A DNA stretch of 64,000 nt from Bacteroidales bacterium UBA4360 (GTDB taxonomy: Bacteria; Bacteroidota; Bacteroidia; Bacteroidales; UBA932): positions 1-64,000 of the forward strand of contig DGSO01000013.1 of assembly GCA_002393945.1 (NCBI GenBank), in the 5' to 3' direction. Position numbers and translations under genes: made by a program. The notes under the pieces were generated by a model. It made no database searches. It was not told where the DNA came from and worked only from the letters and a program-made list of their open reading frames with translations. This document shows, in pieces, positions 1 to 7,555 of this stretch (the stretch's first letter is position 1; each line of letters opens with the position of its first letter).

Positions 1-828
1 CGGGAGCATCCAGAGCACCCGCAGGCCCCGCGAAAGGGGCGATTTGGATCTTGACATCATAGTAATTCGGTTTTTAAGGATACTGTGATTAAAGCTGTTG
101 GCAACTGAGTAGCCGCTCTTGCTGACAGCTTTTCTTATAAGTAAATACTGATATTCCTTGATGTTGGCACCGGCGCGCAGGACTGCGTCATCGGCCTCAT
201 ATTCATGGAGTTCCTTGAGGTCTGCCCTAAGCATCCAGATGGCGGGATTGAACCATTGGAGGGCCGACAAGATATCCACCAGCAGCACTTCCAGAGAGTG
301 CCCGTAGGCAATGTGCGCTTTCTCGTGGGCAAGGATGGACTTGTGCGGAAGCTCCCAGTCTTTCAGGGACAGGACGATGTATCTCATCCAGCTGAAAGGG
401 TCCACACTCCGCTCCGTGACAATGATTCGGCAGCCGTCTTCTTCGCGGACCTGTTCTCCCTGGCGGATTATCCTGACGATGGAGAGGATGGACACGAGTA
501 CCCTTGCAAGGACGAAGGCGACGCCAGTCCAAAAGAGGATGGTGAGCAACAGCGGCCACCACGATTCTGAAGCCTGGGCTATCGGCGCCAGTTCCATTTC
601 GGGCAACTCCGAAACGATCATCGGCTCTGATGCTGCCGGGGCCATTTCCATCGGCCTGCGGATGGTAATGATGCACAGCGGCAGCAGGAAACTGAGCACC
701 GCTGTTCCCACCAGTACCACCCGGTTGAACCGGTGAAACGTCTCCTTCTTCAGGAGGAAACGGTAGAACAGGTAGAAAACCAGCAGCGCCGCCGCCACTT
801 TTCCTTCATATACAAGGAAATCCATCAT
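1..828 (-). CDS. M56/BlaR1-type membrane metallopeptidase, C-terminus cut by window edge
   Basis: Reading from 828 leftwards gives an open frame of 276 codons that is still open at base 1. Three hydrophobic stretches (about residues 10-27, 41-60 and 95-118) precede a cytoplasmic zinc-peptidase domain with HEKAH at residues 168-172 and a downstream HEYEADD motif that supplies the third ligand, the signature of peptidase family M56 (BlaR1/MecR1). In the family the protein senses a signal at the membrane and cleaves or inactivates the partner BlaI repressor. The start ATG overlaps the blaI stop (ATGA), so the pair is translationally coupled. The signal is unknown; many Bacteroidota members carry a TonB-like or other C-terminal domain, which cannot be seen here. 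Confidence 0.88.
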   Translation of the reverse strand, partial: MMDFLVYEGKVAAALLVFYLFYRFLLKKETFHRFNRVVLVGTAVLSFLLPLCIITIRRPMEMAPAASEPMIVSELPEMELAPIAQASESWWPLLLTILFWTGVAFVLARVLVSILSIVRIIRQGEQVREEDGCRIIVTERSVDPFSWMRYIVLSLKDWELPHKSILAHEKAHIAYGHSLEVLLVDILSALQWFNPAIWMLRADLKELHEYEADDAVLRAGANIKEYQYLLIRKAVSKSGYSVANSFNHSILKNRITMMSRSKSPLSRGLRVLWMLP

Positions 829-1181
829 TGCTTTTCAATAATCTCGATGAGTTCCTTCAACTCTTCCACGGAAATCTTCTCCTCTTTCACCAGCGCCGAC
901 ACAGCGCTCAAGTAAGAATTGTCAAAATACTTGTCAATGAGGCCGATAAGCGAGCGCTGCTTGTACTCTTCCTTGGTCACCTTGGCATAATACTGATAAG
1001 TGGGACCATAAGACTTATGGTCAATGAACCCTTCATCCTGAAGCGTACGCACTTGTGTGCTTAGGGTGGAGAAATGCGGCCGGGGCTCCGGGTACAACTC
1101 CCGTAACTCCCTGACGAACAAGGGCCCTTTTTCCCAGAAGTGCTCCATGATAATCTCTTCTTTCTTGGTGAGTCGTTTCAT
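825..1181 (-). CDS. BlaI/MecI family transcriptional repressor
   Basis: 118 residues when started at the ATG beginning MKRLTKKEE; an in-frame GTG lies three codons upstream. The N-terminal half is a winged helix (EEIIMEHFWEKG, then FSTLSTQVRTLQDEGFI) and the C-terminal half is the helical dimerisation segment typical of BlaI/MecI (family length 115-125). It is expected to repress itself and the M56 gene it overlaps until the peptidase partner inactivates it. A 7-bp inverted repeat and a canonical promoter lie just upstream. The genes really controlled are unknown; no beta-lactamase is visible. Confidence 0.9.
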   Translation of the reverse strand: MKRLTKKEEIIMEHFWEKGPLFVRELRELYPEPRPHFSTLSTQVRTLQDEGFIDHKSYGPTYQYYAKVTKEEYKQRSLIGLIDKYFDNSYLSAVSALVKEEKISVEELKELIEIIEKQ

Positions 1182-1200
1182 AATGATCACTCTTTTTTTG

Positions 1201-1231
1201 CAAATATAGCTAATATTTTTAGTTGCACAAT
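1201..1231 (-). promoter_or_regulatory. Housekeeping promoter of the blaI-M56 pair
   Basis: On the minus strand an ATTG box is followed after 19 nt by TATATTTG, matching the Bacteroidota consensus TTTG-N19-21-TAnnTTTG. It ends 20 nt before the ATG at 1181. Confidence 0.7.
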
Positions 1232-1238
1232 TAATTTT

Positions 1239-1256
1239 AATAGATTTTTATCTATT
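1239..1256. promoter_or_regulatory. Inverted repeat, candidate BlaI operator
   Basis: Perfect dyad AATAGAT-N4-ATCTATT directly upstream of the -33 box of the blaI promoter. Position and symmetry suggest an operator for autoregulation; this is inference. Confidence 0.4.
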
Positions 1257-1360
1257 TTTTCTAAATATATCAAAATACCCCTTACAGGCGCATTGCATGC
1301 CTATAGGGGGTAGATTGAAAAGGCAGGGTAATGATGTTACCGTACGGCGCAGGCTGCCCG

Positions 1361-2713
1361 TTACTGATCTATGTAGGCTTCACCATTATAATACCTCACC
1401 ACCGCCTGCTTGATAAGATACTTGAACAGGGAGTTCATCTCATCGGCCTGGGCCTTGAGGTAGTTGTTGTTCGCGGTCTGGAACTCCAGGGGGGAGATGA
1501 GGCCCTGCTCCAACTTCTTGAGGTTCAGGGTGTAGGCTTCGGACTGCACCTCAGCCTTGCGCTGCGCCTGCTGGTAGGCCGTGGCGGCTCCGTCACGGTC
1601 CTGGATGGCACGGCGCACCTCGCTCTCAACGTCCCTGCGTTTCTGGTCCAGTTCAGCCGTGGCCTTGTCCAGGGCATGCTGCCTGCGGGAAATGGCCGAA
1701 TGCTTGCTCAGGCGGTTCCAGATAGGGATTTGGAGCGACACCTCCACGTATTCGCCGCCGTTATTTCTGAACTGGTCTGCAAAGGTCGCCGTCTCCGAAC
1801 CTTGGTAGGTATAGTAGCTGGTGCTCCATCCGGCATATAGGCCGATTGTCGGCAGCAGTTGCCACTTGGCGGTATTAAGCTGGCGCTTGGCATTCAGCTG
1901 CTGCCAGGAGGCAATCTGCACGCCCGGATTGTGCTCCAGGGCGAAGTTCACCACTGATTCAGGAGATTCCTCGACTTCGCTCGGAATGACAGAAGCGGTG
2001 CTCGGAATGGCAGTACGTGTATCTATATTCAGCTCTTCATTCATCGGCCAGAACATGAGGTCGGCAAGGGTCATGCGGTGTTGTTCGTACATGTTGCGGG
2101 TGTTGATGAGTTCGTAGCTCCGGTCGGCGAGGTCGGCCTCCATCTGGATTACGTCGGCATGGCCTTTCTGGCCAAGTTCTTCCTGGCGGCGGGCTTTTGC
2201 GAGAGCCTGTTCGGCCGTGGCAACCTGCTCCTCGTACACGTCGCAGAGGCGCTTGTAATAGACCACGTTGTAGTAGGCCTCCATCACCGCCAGGCAGATG
2301 TCGGCCTCTACCTGCTTTTCCTGGGAATCGGCAATGAGCATCCCGGTCTTGGAAATCCGGTAGTTGTTCACGGCCTGGAATCCGTCAAAGAGGTCGTACC
2401 CCGCCGAAACGCCGTAGTTGTTGTGGAACGACGTGGTGTTGAAATAGGTGTTCGTCTGCGGGTCGATGCTTCGGCCGAAGTTGTAATAGGCGTAGGTCTG
2501 TGCCGATATCTGCGGCGTGAACAGTTTCAGCGCCGCATCCCGCCTGTCAATCTGCGCATCGCCTATAGCGGCCTGCTGGATGCGGATCTTTGTGGAATTG
2601 GAGATGGCGTAGCGCATGCAGTCCTGCAGCGTCAAAGCAGTCTGGCCGCTGGCGCACACACTCACTGCGGACGCCAGGGCTGTAACTACACATTTAATGA
2701 AAAGGTTTTTCAT
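1361..2713 (-). CDS. TolC family outer membrane efflux protein
   Basis: 450 residues. An N-terminal signal peptide (MKNLFIKCVVTALAS...) is followed by two TolC-type repeats with long amphipathic helices and the opening LTLQDCMRYAISNS motif of outer membrane efflux proteins. It should form the outer membrane duct of a tripartite exporter, but no membrane-fusion or ABC partner lies next to it. The start at 2713 is preferred over an in-frame TTG at 2746, because that codon lies inside the sigma-54 promoter. An in-frame palindromic repeat adds a VIPSEVEES-containing stretch near residues 240-250. The likely activator is the NtrC-type regulator at 5463-6842. Confidence 0.9.
   Translation of the reverse strand: MKNLFIKCVVTALASAVSVCASGQTALTLQDCMRYAISNSTKIRIQQAAIGDAQIDRRDAALKLFTPQISAQTYAYYNFGRSIDPQTNTYFNTTSFHNNYGVSAGYDLFDGFQAVNNYRISKTGMLIADSQEKQVEADICLAVMEAYYNVVYYKRLCDVYEEQVATAEQALAKARRQEELGQKGHADVIQMEADLADRSYELINTRNMYEQHRMTLADLMFWPMNEELNIDTRTAIPSTASVIPSEVEESPESVVNFALEHNPGVQIASWQQLNAKRQLNTAKWQLLPTIGLYAGWSTSYYTYQGSETATFADQFRNNGGEYVEVSLQIPIWNRLSKHSAISRRQHALDKATAELDQKRRDVESEVRRAIQDRDGAATAYQQAQRKAEVQSEAYTLNLKKLEQGLISPLEFQTANNNYLKAQADEMNSLFKYLIKQAVVRYYNGEAYIDQ
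1964..2012. repeat. Dispersed palindromic repeat inside tolC
   Basis: The 29 bp at 1964-1992 are identical to 45642-45670 in murG, and a second partial copy (ctcggaatgg core) follows at about 1999-2010. The element is read in the same frame in both genes, as VIPSEVEES, and leaves the reading frame intact. Confidence 0.8.
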
Positions 2714-2745
2714 GTCAATACTTATGTTTAACCATGCCAAATACA

Positions 2746-2761
2746 AGCACCCGCCGTGCCA
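2746..2761 (-). promoter_or_regulatory. Sigma-54 (-24/-12) promoter of tolC
   Basis: Minus-strand TGGCACGGCGGGTGCT has GG and GC separated by exactly 10 nt and matches the TGGCAC-N5-TTGCW consensus except for one base. Transcription would start near 2735, leaving a leader of about 22 nt before the ATG at 2713. A sigma-54 activator gene lies 2.7 kb away and rpoN is at 60.5 kb. Confidence 0.65.
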
Positions 2762-2779
2762 AAAGAAATAAGTTGTTGA

Positions 2780-2855
2780 TTTACAGGTCTTTTGGCGAAC
2801 GGGTGTAAAAGAAAATAGTGTAAAGCTTTACATTACACTTTACACTTGCTTTACA
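2780..2855. promoter_or_regulatory. Cluster of TTTACA/TGTAAA half-sites, candidate enhancer for tolC
   Basis: TTTACA or its complement occurs at 2780, 2804, 2839 and 2850, and a perfect 14-bp palindrome TGTAAAGCTTTACA sits at 2819-2832, about 60-70 bp upstream of the -24 element. That is the usual place for upstream activating sites of NtrC-type activators. Three further TTTACA copies lie at 4272-4309 on the other side of the YhcG gene. The rest of the 350-bp interval 2714-3063 holds no convincing gene; a 60-codon frame at 2846-3028 looks like noise. Confidence 0.45.
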
Positions 2856-3034
2856 GTCTTTTTATCCAACACCCCCGGCAAATCGCCGCCGCCCTCGTCT
2901 GGCAATTGAAATGCGCCGGCTACGATGCCGATGACCTCGCCTTCCTCGAATCCGCCCCCGGCCGCCAGGCCATCATCGATCTCCACGTTAGGGGAATCAT
3001 CTTTTTTGTCAACGCTTATTCCAAATGAAATCAG

Positions 3035-3042
3035 TATCTTTG
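3035..3042 (+). promoter_or_regulatory. -7 box of the YhcG-like gene
   Basis: TATCTTTG matches the Bacteroidota -7 consensus and lies 22 nt before the start codon. No clear -33 box is seen. Confidence 0.5.
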
Positions 3043-3063
3043 CATACCTAACGAGATTGCCCT

Positions 3064-4182
3064 ATGGACAAGATAGAACAAAAATACCTCCAGGCCGTCG
3101 AGCTCATCAAGAAGGCCATACTCCAGAGCCAGTACAACGCCATCCGGCTTGCCAACCAAGAGCAACTCAAATTGTACTTCGGCATTGGCCGGTACATTTC
3201 GGAGAACTCCAGAAATGGTTTCTGGGGTACGGGAGCCGTGGAAATCATCAGTGCCCAACTTAAGAATGACCTTCCTGGACTTATGGGGTTCGGGGTCACG
3301 AGTCTCAAGAATATGCGCAAGTTCTACGAGGCTTGGGCGACCATCGAAGACAAATCGGCAACCGCGGTTGCCGATTTACAAAACACTGAAAATGAAACCA
3401 TTGTAATTCGGCAACCAGAATTGCCGAATTTTGGCGGATTCCCACTCAGCGAATTTATGGCTGTCCCGTTTTCACACCATATCCGCATTTTGGAAAAAGT
3501 GAAAGACAGGGATGAAAGACTCTATTATATTCAGATCACGGCGCTTTCTCATTTGAGCAAGGAAGGTGTGATAAAAGCGATTGATAATGATGAGTTCCAT
3601 CATCGAGGAGCGCTGCCGAACAATTTCCTTACCACATTCCCTGACCCCAAGAGCGCCCGTCGCGCCATCCGCGCCTTCAAAGATGAGTACTTGCTCGACT
3701 TCATCAATGTGGAGGAGTTAGATGCCGACGACATCGAAGATGTTGACGAAAAGGTGCTGGAGAAAGAGATTGTCGATAATATCCGCGATTTCATCCTCAA
3801 GTTCGGTCAGGACTTTCTGTTCATCAATAACCAGTATGCCGTTGAGGTAAAAGGTCATACCTTCAAGGTGGATTTGCTTTTCTTCAATCGGGAACTCAAC
3901 GCACTGGTTGCAGTGGAGTTGAAGCGTGGTCCTTTCAAAACCGCATATCTCGGCCAGTTGAACGGCTATCTCACCGTTTTGGATGACTTTGTCCGCAAGC
4001 CTCACGAGAATCCGGCCATTGGCCTCGTTCTTTGTAAAAGTGCCGACAAATCTATTGTGGAATACCTGATTAAGGACTACAATAAGCCGATGGGCGTTGC
4101 CACCTACAGGACCAAAGATGAAATGCCGGAGAAGTTCCGGAATGCACTTCCAGACATCGAGGACCTCAAGAAACTCCTGTAG
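3064..4182 (+). CDS. YhcG-type PD-(D/E)XK nuclease domain protein (DUF1016 family)
   Basis: 372 residues. The N-terminal half matches the DUF1016 helical domain (FGIGRYISENSRNG...WGTGAVE) and the C-terminal half carries a PD-(D/E)XK core with D270 (VDLLFF) and E285-x-K287 (AVELKRG). YhcG proteins are full length at about 350-380 residues. They are scattered in genomes, often near restriction or other defence genes, and their substrate is unsettled. The gene is opposite in strand to its neighbours, has its own promoter and terminator, and lies within what looks like the tolC regulatory region, suggesting acquisition. Nuclease activity is inferred from the fold only. Confidence 0.85.
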   Translation: MDKIEQKYLQAVELIKKAILQSQYNAIRLANQEQLKLYFGIGRYISENSRNGFWGTGAVEIISAQLKNDLPGLMGFGVTSLKNMRKFYEAWATIEDKSATAVADLQNTENETIVIRQPELPNFGGFPLSEFMAVPFSHHIRILEKVKDRDERLYYIQITALSHLSKEGVIKAIDNDEFHHRGALPNNFLTTFPDPKSARRAIRAFKDEYLLDFINVEELDADDIEDVDEKVLEKEIVDNIRDFILKFGQDFLFINNQYAVEVKGHTFKVDLLFFNRELNALVAVELKRGPFKTAYLGQLNGYLTVLDDFVRKPHENPAIGLVLCKSADKSIVEYLIKDYNKPMGVATYRTKDEMPEKFRNALPDIEDLKKLL

Positions 4183-4202
4183 CAGTTTCCATCATTCCCT
4201 CA

Positions 4203-4238
4203 CTTCCATCAGTTCCATCAACTGATGGAAGTTTTTTT
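4203..4238 (+). terminator. Rho-independent terminator of the YhcG-like gene
   Basis: CTTCCATCAG and CTGATGGAAG form a perfect 10-bp stem with a 9-nt loop, followed by seven T. It starts 20 nt after the stop codon. Confidence 0.85.
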
Positions 4239-4271
4239 ATGCAAAATTCCACGCACCCTATAAACGACTGA

Positions 4272-4309
4272 TTTACAGCAGGGTGTCAAAAACTTTACAG
4301 TTTTTTACA
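4272..4309. promoter_or_regulatory. Second cluster of TTTACA half-sites
   Basis: TTTACA occurs at 4272, 4294 and 4304, and GATTTACAG plus a GGGTGT-AAAA pattern echo the sequence at 2778-2810 on the other side of the YhcG gene. It could be the second part of an interrupted enhancer array. Confidence 0.3.
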
Positions 4310-4315
4310 GCCGGA

Positions 4316-4570
4316 CTAGAATACCATGTTCCATGCGGCCTGCTGGGCCCGCTGGCTGTGGGCGGCGTTCATCTTGCCGAAGTTCCACTTGATGCCGAAG
4401 AGAATGTATCGGCCCATGATGAGACGGTAACGGTCTTCTTCGTAGTTGGCGGTGACAGTGTGGGTGAGGCTGCGTGTCTGGTTGAGGATGTCATTGATAA
4501 TGAAAACCTGAGCCCCTGCCTGCATGCATAGGAGTGCCGACAATACCGTGATGCAAAGCTTTTTTATCAT
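4316..4570 (-). pseudogene. Internally deleted outer-membrane beta-barrel protein (signal peptide joined to C-terminus)
   Basis: The 84-residue product is a good signal peptide (MIKKLCITVLSALLCMQAGAQ) joined to what looks like the last two strands and tail of a large Bacteroidota outer-membrane beta-barrel protein: YRLIMGRYILFGIKWNFGKM, then the AA...AAWNM ending usual for these proteins, whose intact members run to several hundred residues. The reading frame is clean, so this is either a remnant after an in-frame deletion or a real miniprotein. It follows the kinase gene by 17 bp and may have been the regulated target of the two-component pair. Confidence 0.6.
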
Positions 4571-4587
4571 TGTATTAACGCGGGGAA

Positions 4588-5463
4588 TTAACGGAAACGG
4601 AGTTCGAAGACGGTCTCTGAAGCATCACTTCTCAGCAGTTCGATGCTGCCGTTGTGGTTGCGCATGATCTGGCGGGATAGGGAAAGGCCTATGCCGGAGC
4701 CTTCTTTCTTGGTGGTATAGAAAGGTATGAAAATCTGTTCCTGGGCTGACGTCGGTATGGGATCTCCGTCATTGGATACCTGGACGATAACGTCGTCGTC
4801 CTTGCCCATCCTTGCGCTTATCATGATATGCTTCGCCCCTGCCTGAAGGGCATTCTTGATGAGGTTGATAAGAATCTGGGAGATCTGCCCCTCATCGGCA
4901 TAAATCATGAGGTCGGGCTCTTCGGGCCGATAGGTGCAGGCCGCCCCGCAGGATGTCAGGTATTCAGTGTTCAGGCCGATTATGCTGTCTATTAGTTCTT
5001 GCAGGTCCAGGGCCTTGCGTACGGGCTTTGCTACGCCGGAAAGCTGCCGATAGGTCTGAACGAAGCCGATCAGGTTTTTGGAGGAGTCGCTGATCGTTTC
5101 AAGTCCCGCCTTGATGTCCAGTTCGCTGTGGCCGTTTTCATCCACGGATTTAGCCATGGCATCGCTCAGCGAAGCGATAGGGGAGACCGTGTTCATGATT
5201 TCGTGCGTGAGCACTCGGATGAGTTTTGTCCAGGAATCCTGCTCGTGCGCCTGCCGCTGCTTTTCGAAAATGGTACGGATACGGTTGAGCGTGCGGTTGA
5301 ACTTGTTTTTGTCCTGGAAACGGAAGTTGAGTTCGCCGTCTTCAAGTGCATCCATCATGTAGGCCACCTTCTTGATGTCATTGTGCCTGGTCCTGAGCAT
5401 GGCGGCCACCGCTGCAATTGCTGCAACGATGATGCATAACAGTATGATTTGCAGGGTGGTCAC
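4588..5463 (-). CDS. Sensor histidine kinase, NtrB-like, partner of the sigma-54 activator
   Basis: 291 residues from a GTG start that overlaps the TAG stop of the upstream regulator by one base. There is one N-terminal membrane helix (residues 4-22), a short linker, an H-box LTHEIMNTVSP with H87, an N-box (ILINLIKNALQ) and G-boxes (NDGDPIP, GSGIGLSLSRQIM). It has no periplasmic sensor domain, so it may sense membrane or cytoplasmic state. It should phosphorylate the activator encoded just upstream in the same operon. Confidence 0.92.
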   Translation of the reverse strand: MTTLQIILLCIIVAAIAAVAAMLRTRHNDIKKVAYMMDALEDGELNFRFQDKNKFNRTLNRIRTIFEKQRQAHEQDSWTKLIRVLTHEIMNTVSPIASLSDAMAKSVDENGHSELDIKAGLETISDSSKNLIGFVQTYRQLSGVAKPVRKALDLQELIDSIIGLNTEYLTSCGAACTYRPEEPDLMIYADEGQISQILINLIKNALQAGAKHIMISARMGKDDDVIVQVSNDGDPIPTSAQEQIFIPFYTTKKEGSGIGLSLSRQIMRNHNGSIELLRSDASETVFELRFR

Positions 5464-6842
5464 TACAACCCGTATTTTTTCAGTTTTGCGTAGAGTGTGG
5501 GCCGGCTCACGCCAAGACTCTTTGCAGCGGCGGAGATGTTGCCGTTACTGCGCTCGACAGCATCACGGACCAATCTTTCTTCTTCCGCGTCACTGACATC
5601 CTTCAGCGTCCCTCCGTTTGTCATTCTGAGGGAACTTGCGACAGAAGAATCTATCTGAATGTCCTCTGCCGACAGATTCTTACCATCGCACAGAATGACC
5701 GCCTTTTCTATCACGTTCTGGAGTTCCCGGATATTACCGTTCCAGCGGGCGTGCTCCAGTATGGGTATTGCCGAATCATCCAACCCGGCAACAGGCCGGT
5801 GATATTTTTCCGCATACTGGCCGATGAACAGTTCTGCCAGAGGAACGATGTCTTCCCGGCGTTCCCGAAGGGGCGGCAGGGCTATGTGCACTGTATTGAT
5901 ACGGTAGTACAGGTCCTCGCGGAAGCGCCCTTCCCGGACCATCTGCTCCAGGTCCATATTTGTGGCGCAGATAAGCCGGATATTTACCGGGATGGCCTTG
6001 CTTCCGCCAACCCTGATGACGCTTCTGTTCTGTATGACCCTCAGCAGTTTCGCTTGCAGATGCAGGGGAATATTGCCGATTTCGTCCAGGAAAAGAGTTC
6101 CTCCGTCGGCCTGCTCAAACTTGCCTGCGTGGTCTGTGTGGGCATCGGTGAAAGCGCCCTTGACATGGCCGAAAAGATCGCTTTCGAAAAGTGTTTCCGT
6201 GATGGCGCCGGCATCGACCGCTACCATCGGCTTCCCGCTTCTGAGACTCTGGGCGTGAATCTCGCGTGCCAGTACGTCTTTGCCAGTTCCGTTCTCGCCG
6301 GTGATGAGCACGGTGGCGTCGGTCGGGGCAATCTTTTGGATGGTTTTCCTGATGGCGGCCATCGGCTTTGAAGTGCCCCAGTACATGGATCCTTCGCTTC
6401 GCTCAGGATGAAAGCTGATGGCGGAGCCCGAAGAATCTCTCCTCATCGCCTTCCGGGCCTTGTCCCTTGCTGCGGTGAGCGTATCCACCAGTTTGTCATT
6501 GTCCCACGGCTTTACGATGAAATCGAATGCGCCGCGCTTCATGCCTTCGACGGCAAGCTGGATATCGGCATATGCCGTAAACAGTACCACCTCTACGTCC
6601 GGCACCATTTTCTTGATTTCTCCGGCCCAGTACAGGCCTTCGTTGCCGGTATTGATGCTGGTGTTGAAATTCATGTCCAGAAGGACTACGTCGGGCCTGA
6701 ACTGTTCCAGTGTGGATACTAGAGTCGCCGGTGACGGAAGGGTCCTGACTTCTTCAAAGTGCACGGGTAACAAGATCTCCAACGTCCGGCGAATGCCGGC
6801 GTTGTCATCCACAATCAGTATCTTTCCTTTCTTATTTGCCAT
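5463..6842 (-). CDS. NtrC-family sigma-54-dependent response regulator
   Basis: 459 residues. The receiver domain has acidic D12-D13, phospho-acceptor D56 and K111; the AAA+ domain has Walker A GENGTGKD (182-189) and the sigma-54 contact motif GAFTDA (229-234); a Fis-type helix-turn-helix (ISAAAKSLGVSRPTLYAKLKKYG) closes the protein. Two repeat-derived insertions lie at linkers: SFHPERSEGS at residues 143-152 between receiver and AAA+, and SSVASSLRMTNGG between AAA+ and the HTH. The start is the ATG of MANKKGK, 10 nt from a canonical promoter. The probable target is the sigma-54 promoter of tolC at 2746-2761. Confidence 0.95.
   Translation of the reverse strand: MANKKGKILIVDDNAGIRRTLEILLPVHFEEVRTLPSPATLVSTLEQFRPDVVLLDMNFNTSINTGNEGLYWAGEIKKMVPDVEVVLFTAYADIQLAVEGMKRGAFDFIVKPWDNDKLVDTLTAARDKARKAMRRDSSGSAISFHPERSEGSMYWGTSKPMAAIRKTIQKIAPTDATVLITGENGTGKDVLAREIHAQSLRSGKPMVAVDAGAITETLFESDLFGHVKGAFTDAHTDHAGKFEQADGGTLFLDEIGNIPLHLQAKLLRVIQNRSVIRVGGSKAIPVNIRLICATNMDLEQMVREGRFREDLYYRINTVHIALPPLRERREDIVPLAELFIGQYAEKYHRPVAGLDDSAIPILEHARWNGNIRELQNVIEKAVILCDGKNLSAEDIQIDSSVASSLRMTNGGTLKDVSDAEEERLVRDAVERSNGNISAAAKSLGVSRPTLYAKLKKYGL
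5620..5652. repeat. Degenerate dispersed repeat in the activator gene (AAA+/HTH linker)
   Basis: A GTCATTCTGAG core, shared with the copies in murE at 52.0 kb, is translated as part of SSLRMTN between the AAA+ and DNA-binding domains. Confidence 0.5.
6388..6414. repeat. Palindromic repeat in the activator gene (receiver/AAA+ linker)
   Basis: ATCCT and AGGAT arms flank a cgcttcgctc-type centre; translated in frame as SFHPERSEGS. It belongs to the same family of elements as those in tolC, murG and murE. Confidence 0.6.
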
Positions 6843-6851
6843 AATACCCGC

Positions 6852-6883
6852 CAAATTTACACATTAATTCCCGCCCGCGCAAA
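6852..6883 (-). promoter_or_regulatory. Housekeeping promoter of the sigma-54 activator-kinase operon
   Basis: Minus-strand TTTG, exactly 20 nt, then TAAATTTG: a full match to the Bacteroidota consensus, ending 9 nt before the ATG at 6842. The rest of 6884-6956 shows nothing recognisable. Confidence 0.8.
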
Positions 6884-6956
6884 TGAGTTCGCAGTAGTAT
6901 GCACTCAAGCCACCACTTCGTCATTACAGGTCCAAAACAGCAGCTTGACTATGGAA

Positions 6957-7553
6957 CTATACTCGCGAATTGCCGATATCCTGGAAGGAGGCCGCGTCAT
7001 CAGGCAGTGAGAAGTCCAGCCGTCCATCGGCATCCCGCAGTTCCATCAGGAGCCTTCCCATCAAGTTAGGGCCAATGAAATGCTCTCCGTCATCGGCAAG
7101 TTTTGCGCCCCAGGTGTCGGAATTCTTTTTGGGAAAGGAAGTCTGGTCCTCGACGATAAAAAGGCCCCGACTTTCTTCCAAAGCCTGCCGGAACTCCGCG
7201 CTCTGGCGGTATTTCTCAACGAGGCAGAACTTCATCGCGTCTACGATGATTTCTCCCCAATCGGCCCTTACGGTGCCGGCCTTTTCGAAGTGTTTGGCCT
7301 TCATCTTCATGGTCTGTCCCTTGGCTTGGTAGACCTCTCGGCGGGAGACCGGGTCCGCGAACTTCATAACTTGGAACACTTTCTCAGAGCAGTCGAAGGC
7401 GACGCCGTCAATCACAAGCGGCGTTCTCCCGAAGTTGGAGAAGATTCCCCAGAGAGCGTCCACTTTGCAGAAAGCCGCTGTCTTATCGGCCGGATAATGC
7501 TCGATGGAGTAGTATTCGGGGTAGTTCTTCTCTATGAATTCGCGGATATGCAT
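6957..7553 (-). CDS. NADAR domain protein (YbiA/DUF1768 family), candidate antitoxin
   Basis: 198 residues. The NADAR landmarks are in order: WGIFSNF (35-41), the SEKVFQVMKF segment (56-65) matching the family E-x-x-x-Q-x-x-K pattern, DTWG (146-149) and GPNLMGRLLMELR (161-173). NADAR proteins are glycosidases of the N-glycosidic bond, and some members remove ADP-ribose from guanine bases and act as antitoxins against DNA-modifying ADP-ribosyltransferases. Here the gene starts 2 bp after the stop of an ART-type transferase gene, which strongly suggests that the two act on the same modification. Which base or molecule is modified cannot be told from sequence. Confidence 0.85.
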   Translation of the reverse strand: MHIREFIEKNYPEYYSIEHYPADKTAAFCKVDALWGIFSNFGRTPLVIDGVAFDCSEKVFQVMKFADPVSRREVYQAKGQTMKMKAKHFEKAGTVRADWGEIIVDAMKFCLVEKYRQSAEFRQALEESRGLFIVEDQTSFPKKNSDTWGAKLADDGEHFIGPNLMGRLLMELRDADGRLDFSLPDDAASFQDIGNSRV

Positions 7554-7555
7554 GG

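Noticed and set aside
1..1181. Beta-lactam resistance locus
   Set aside because: Only the regulator pair is present; no beta-lactamase or resistance PBP is adjacent, so a resistance claim is not supported.
2846..3028. 60-codon reading frame between tolC and the YhcG gene
   Set aside because: It begins within the regulatory half-sites, has no RBS or family resemblance, and overlaps the next promoter region.
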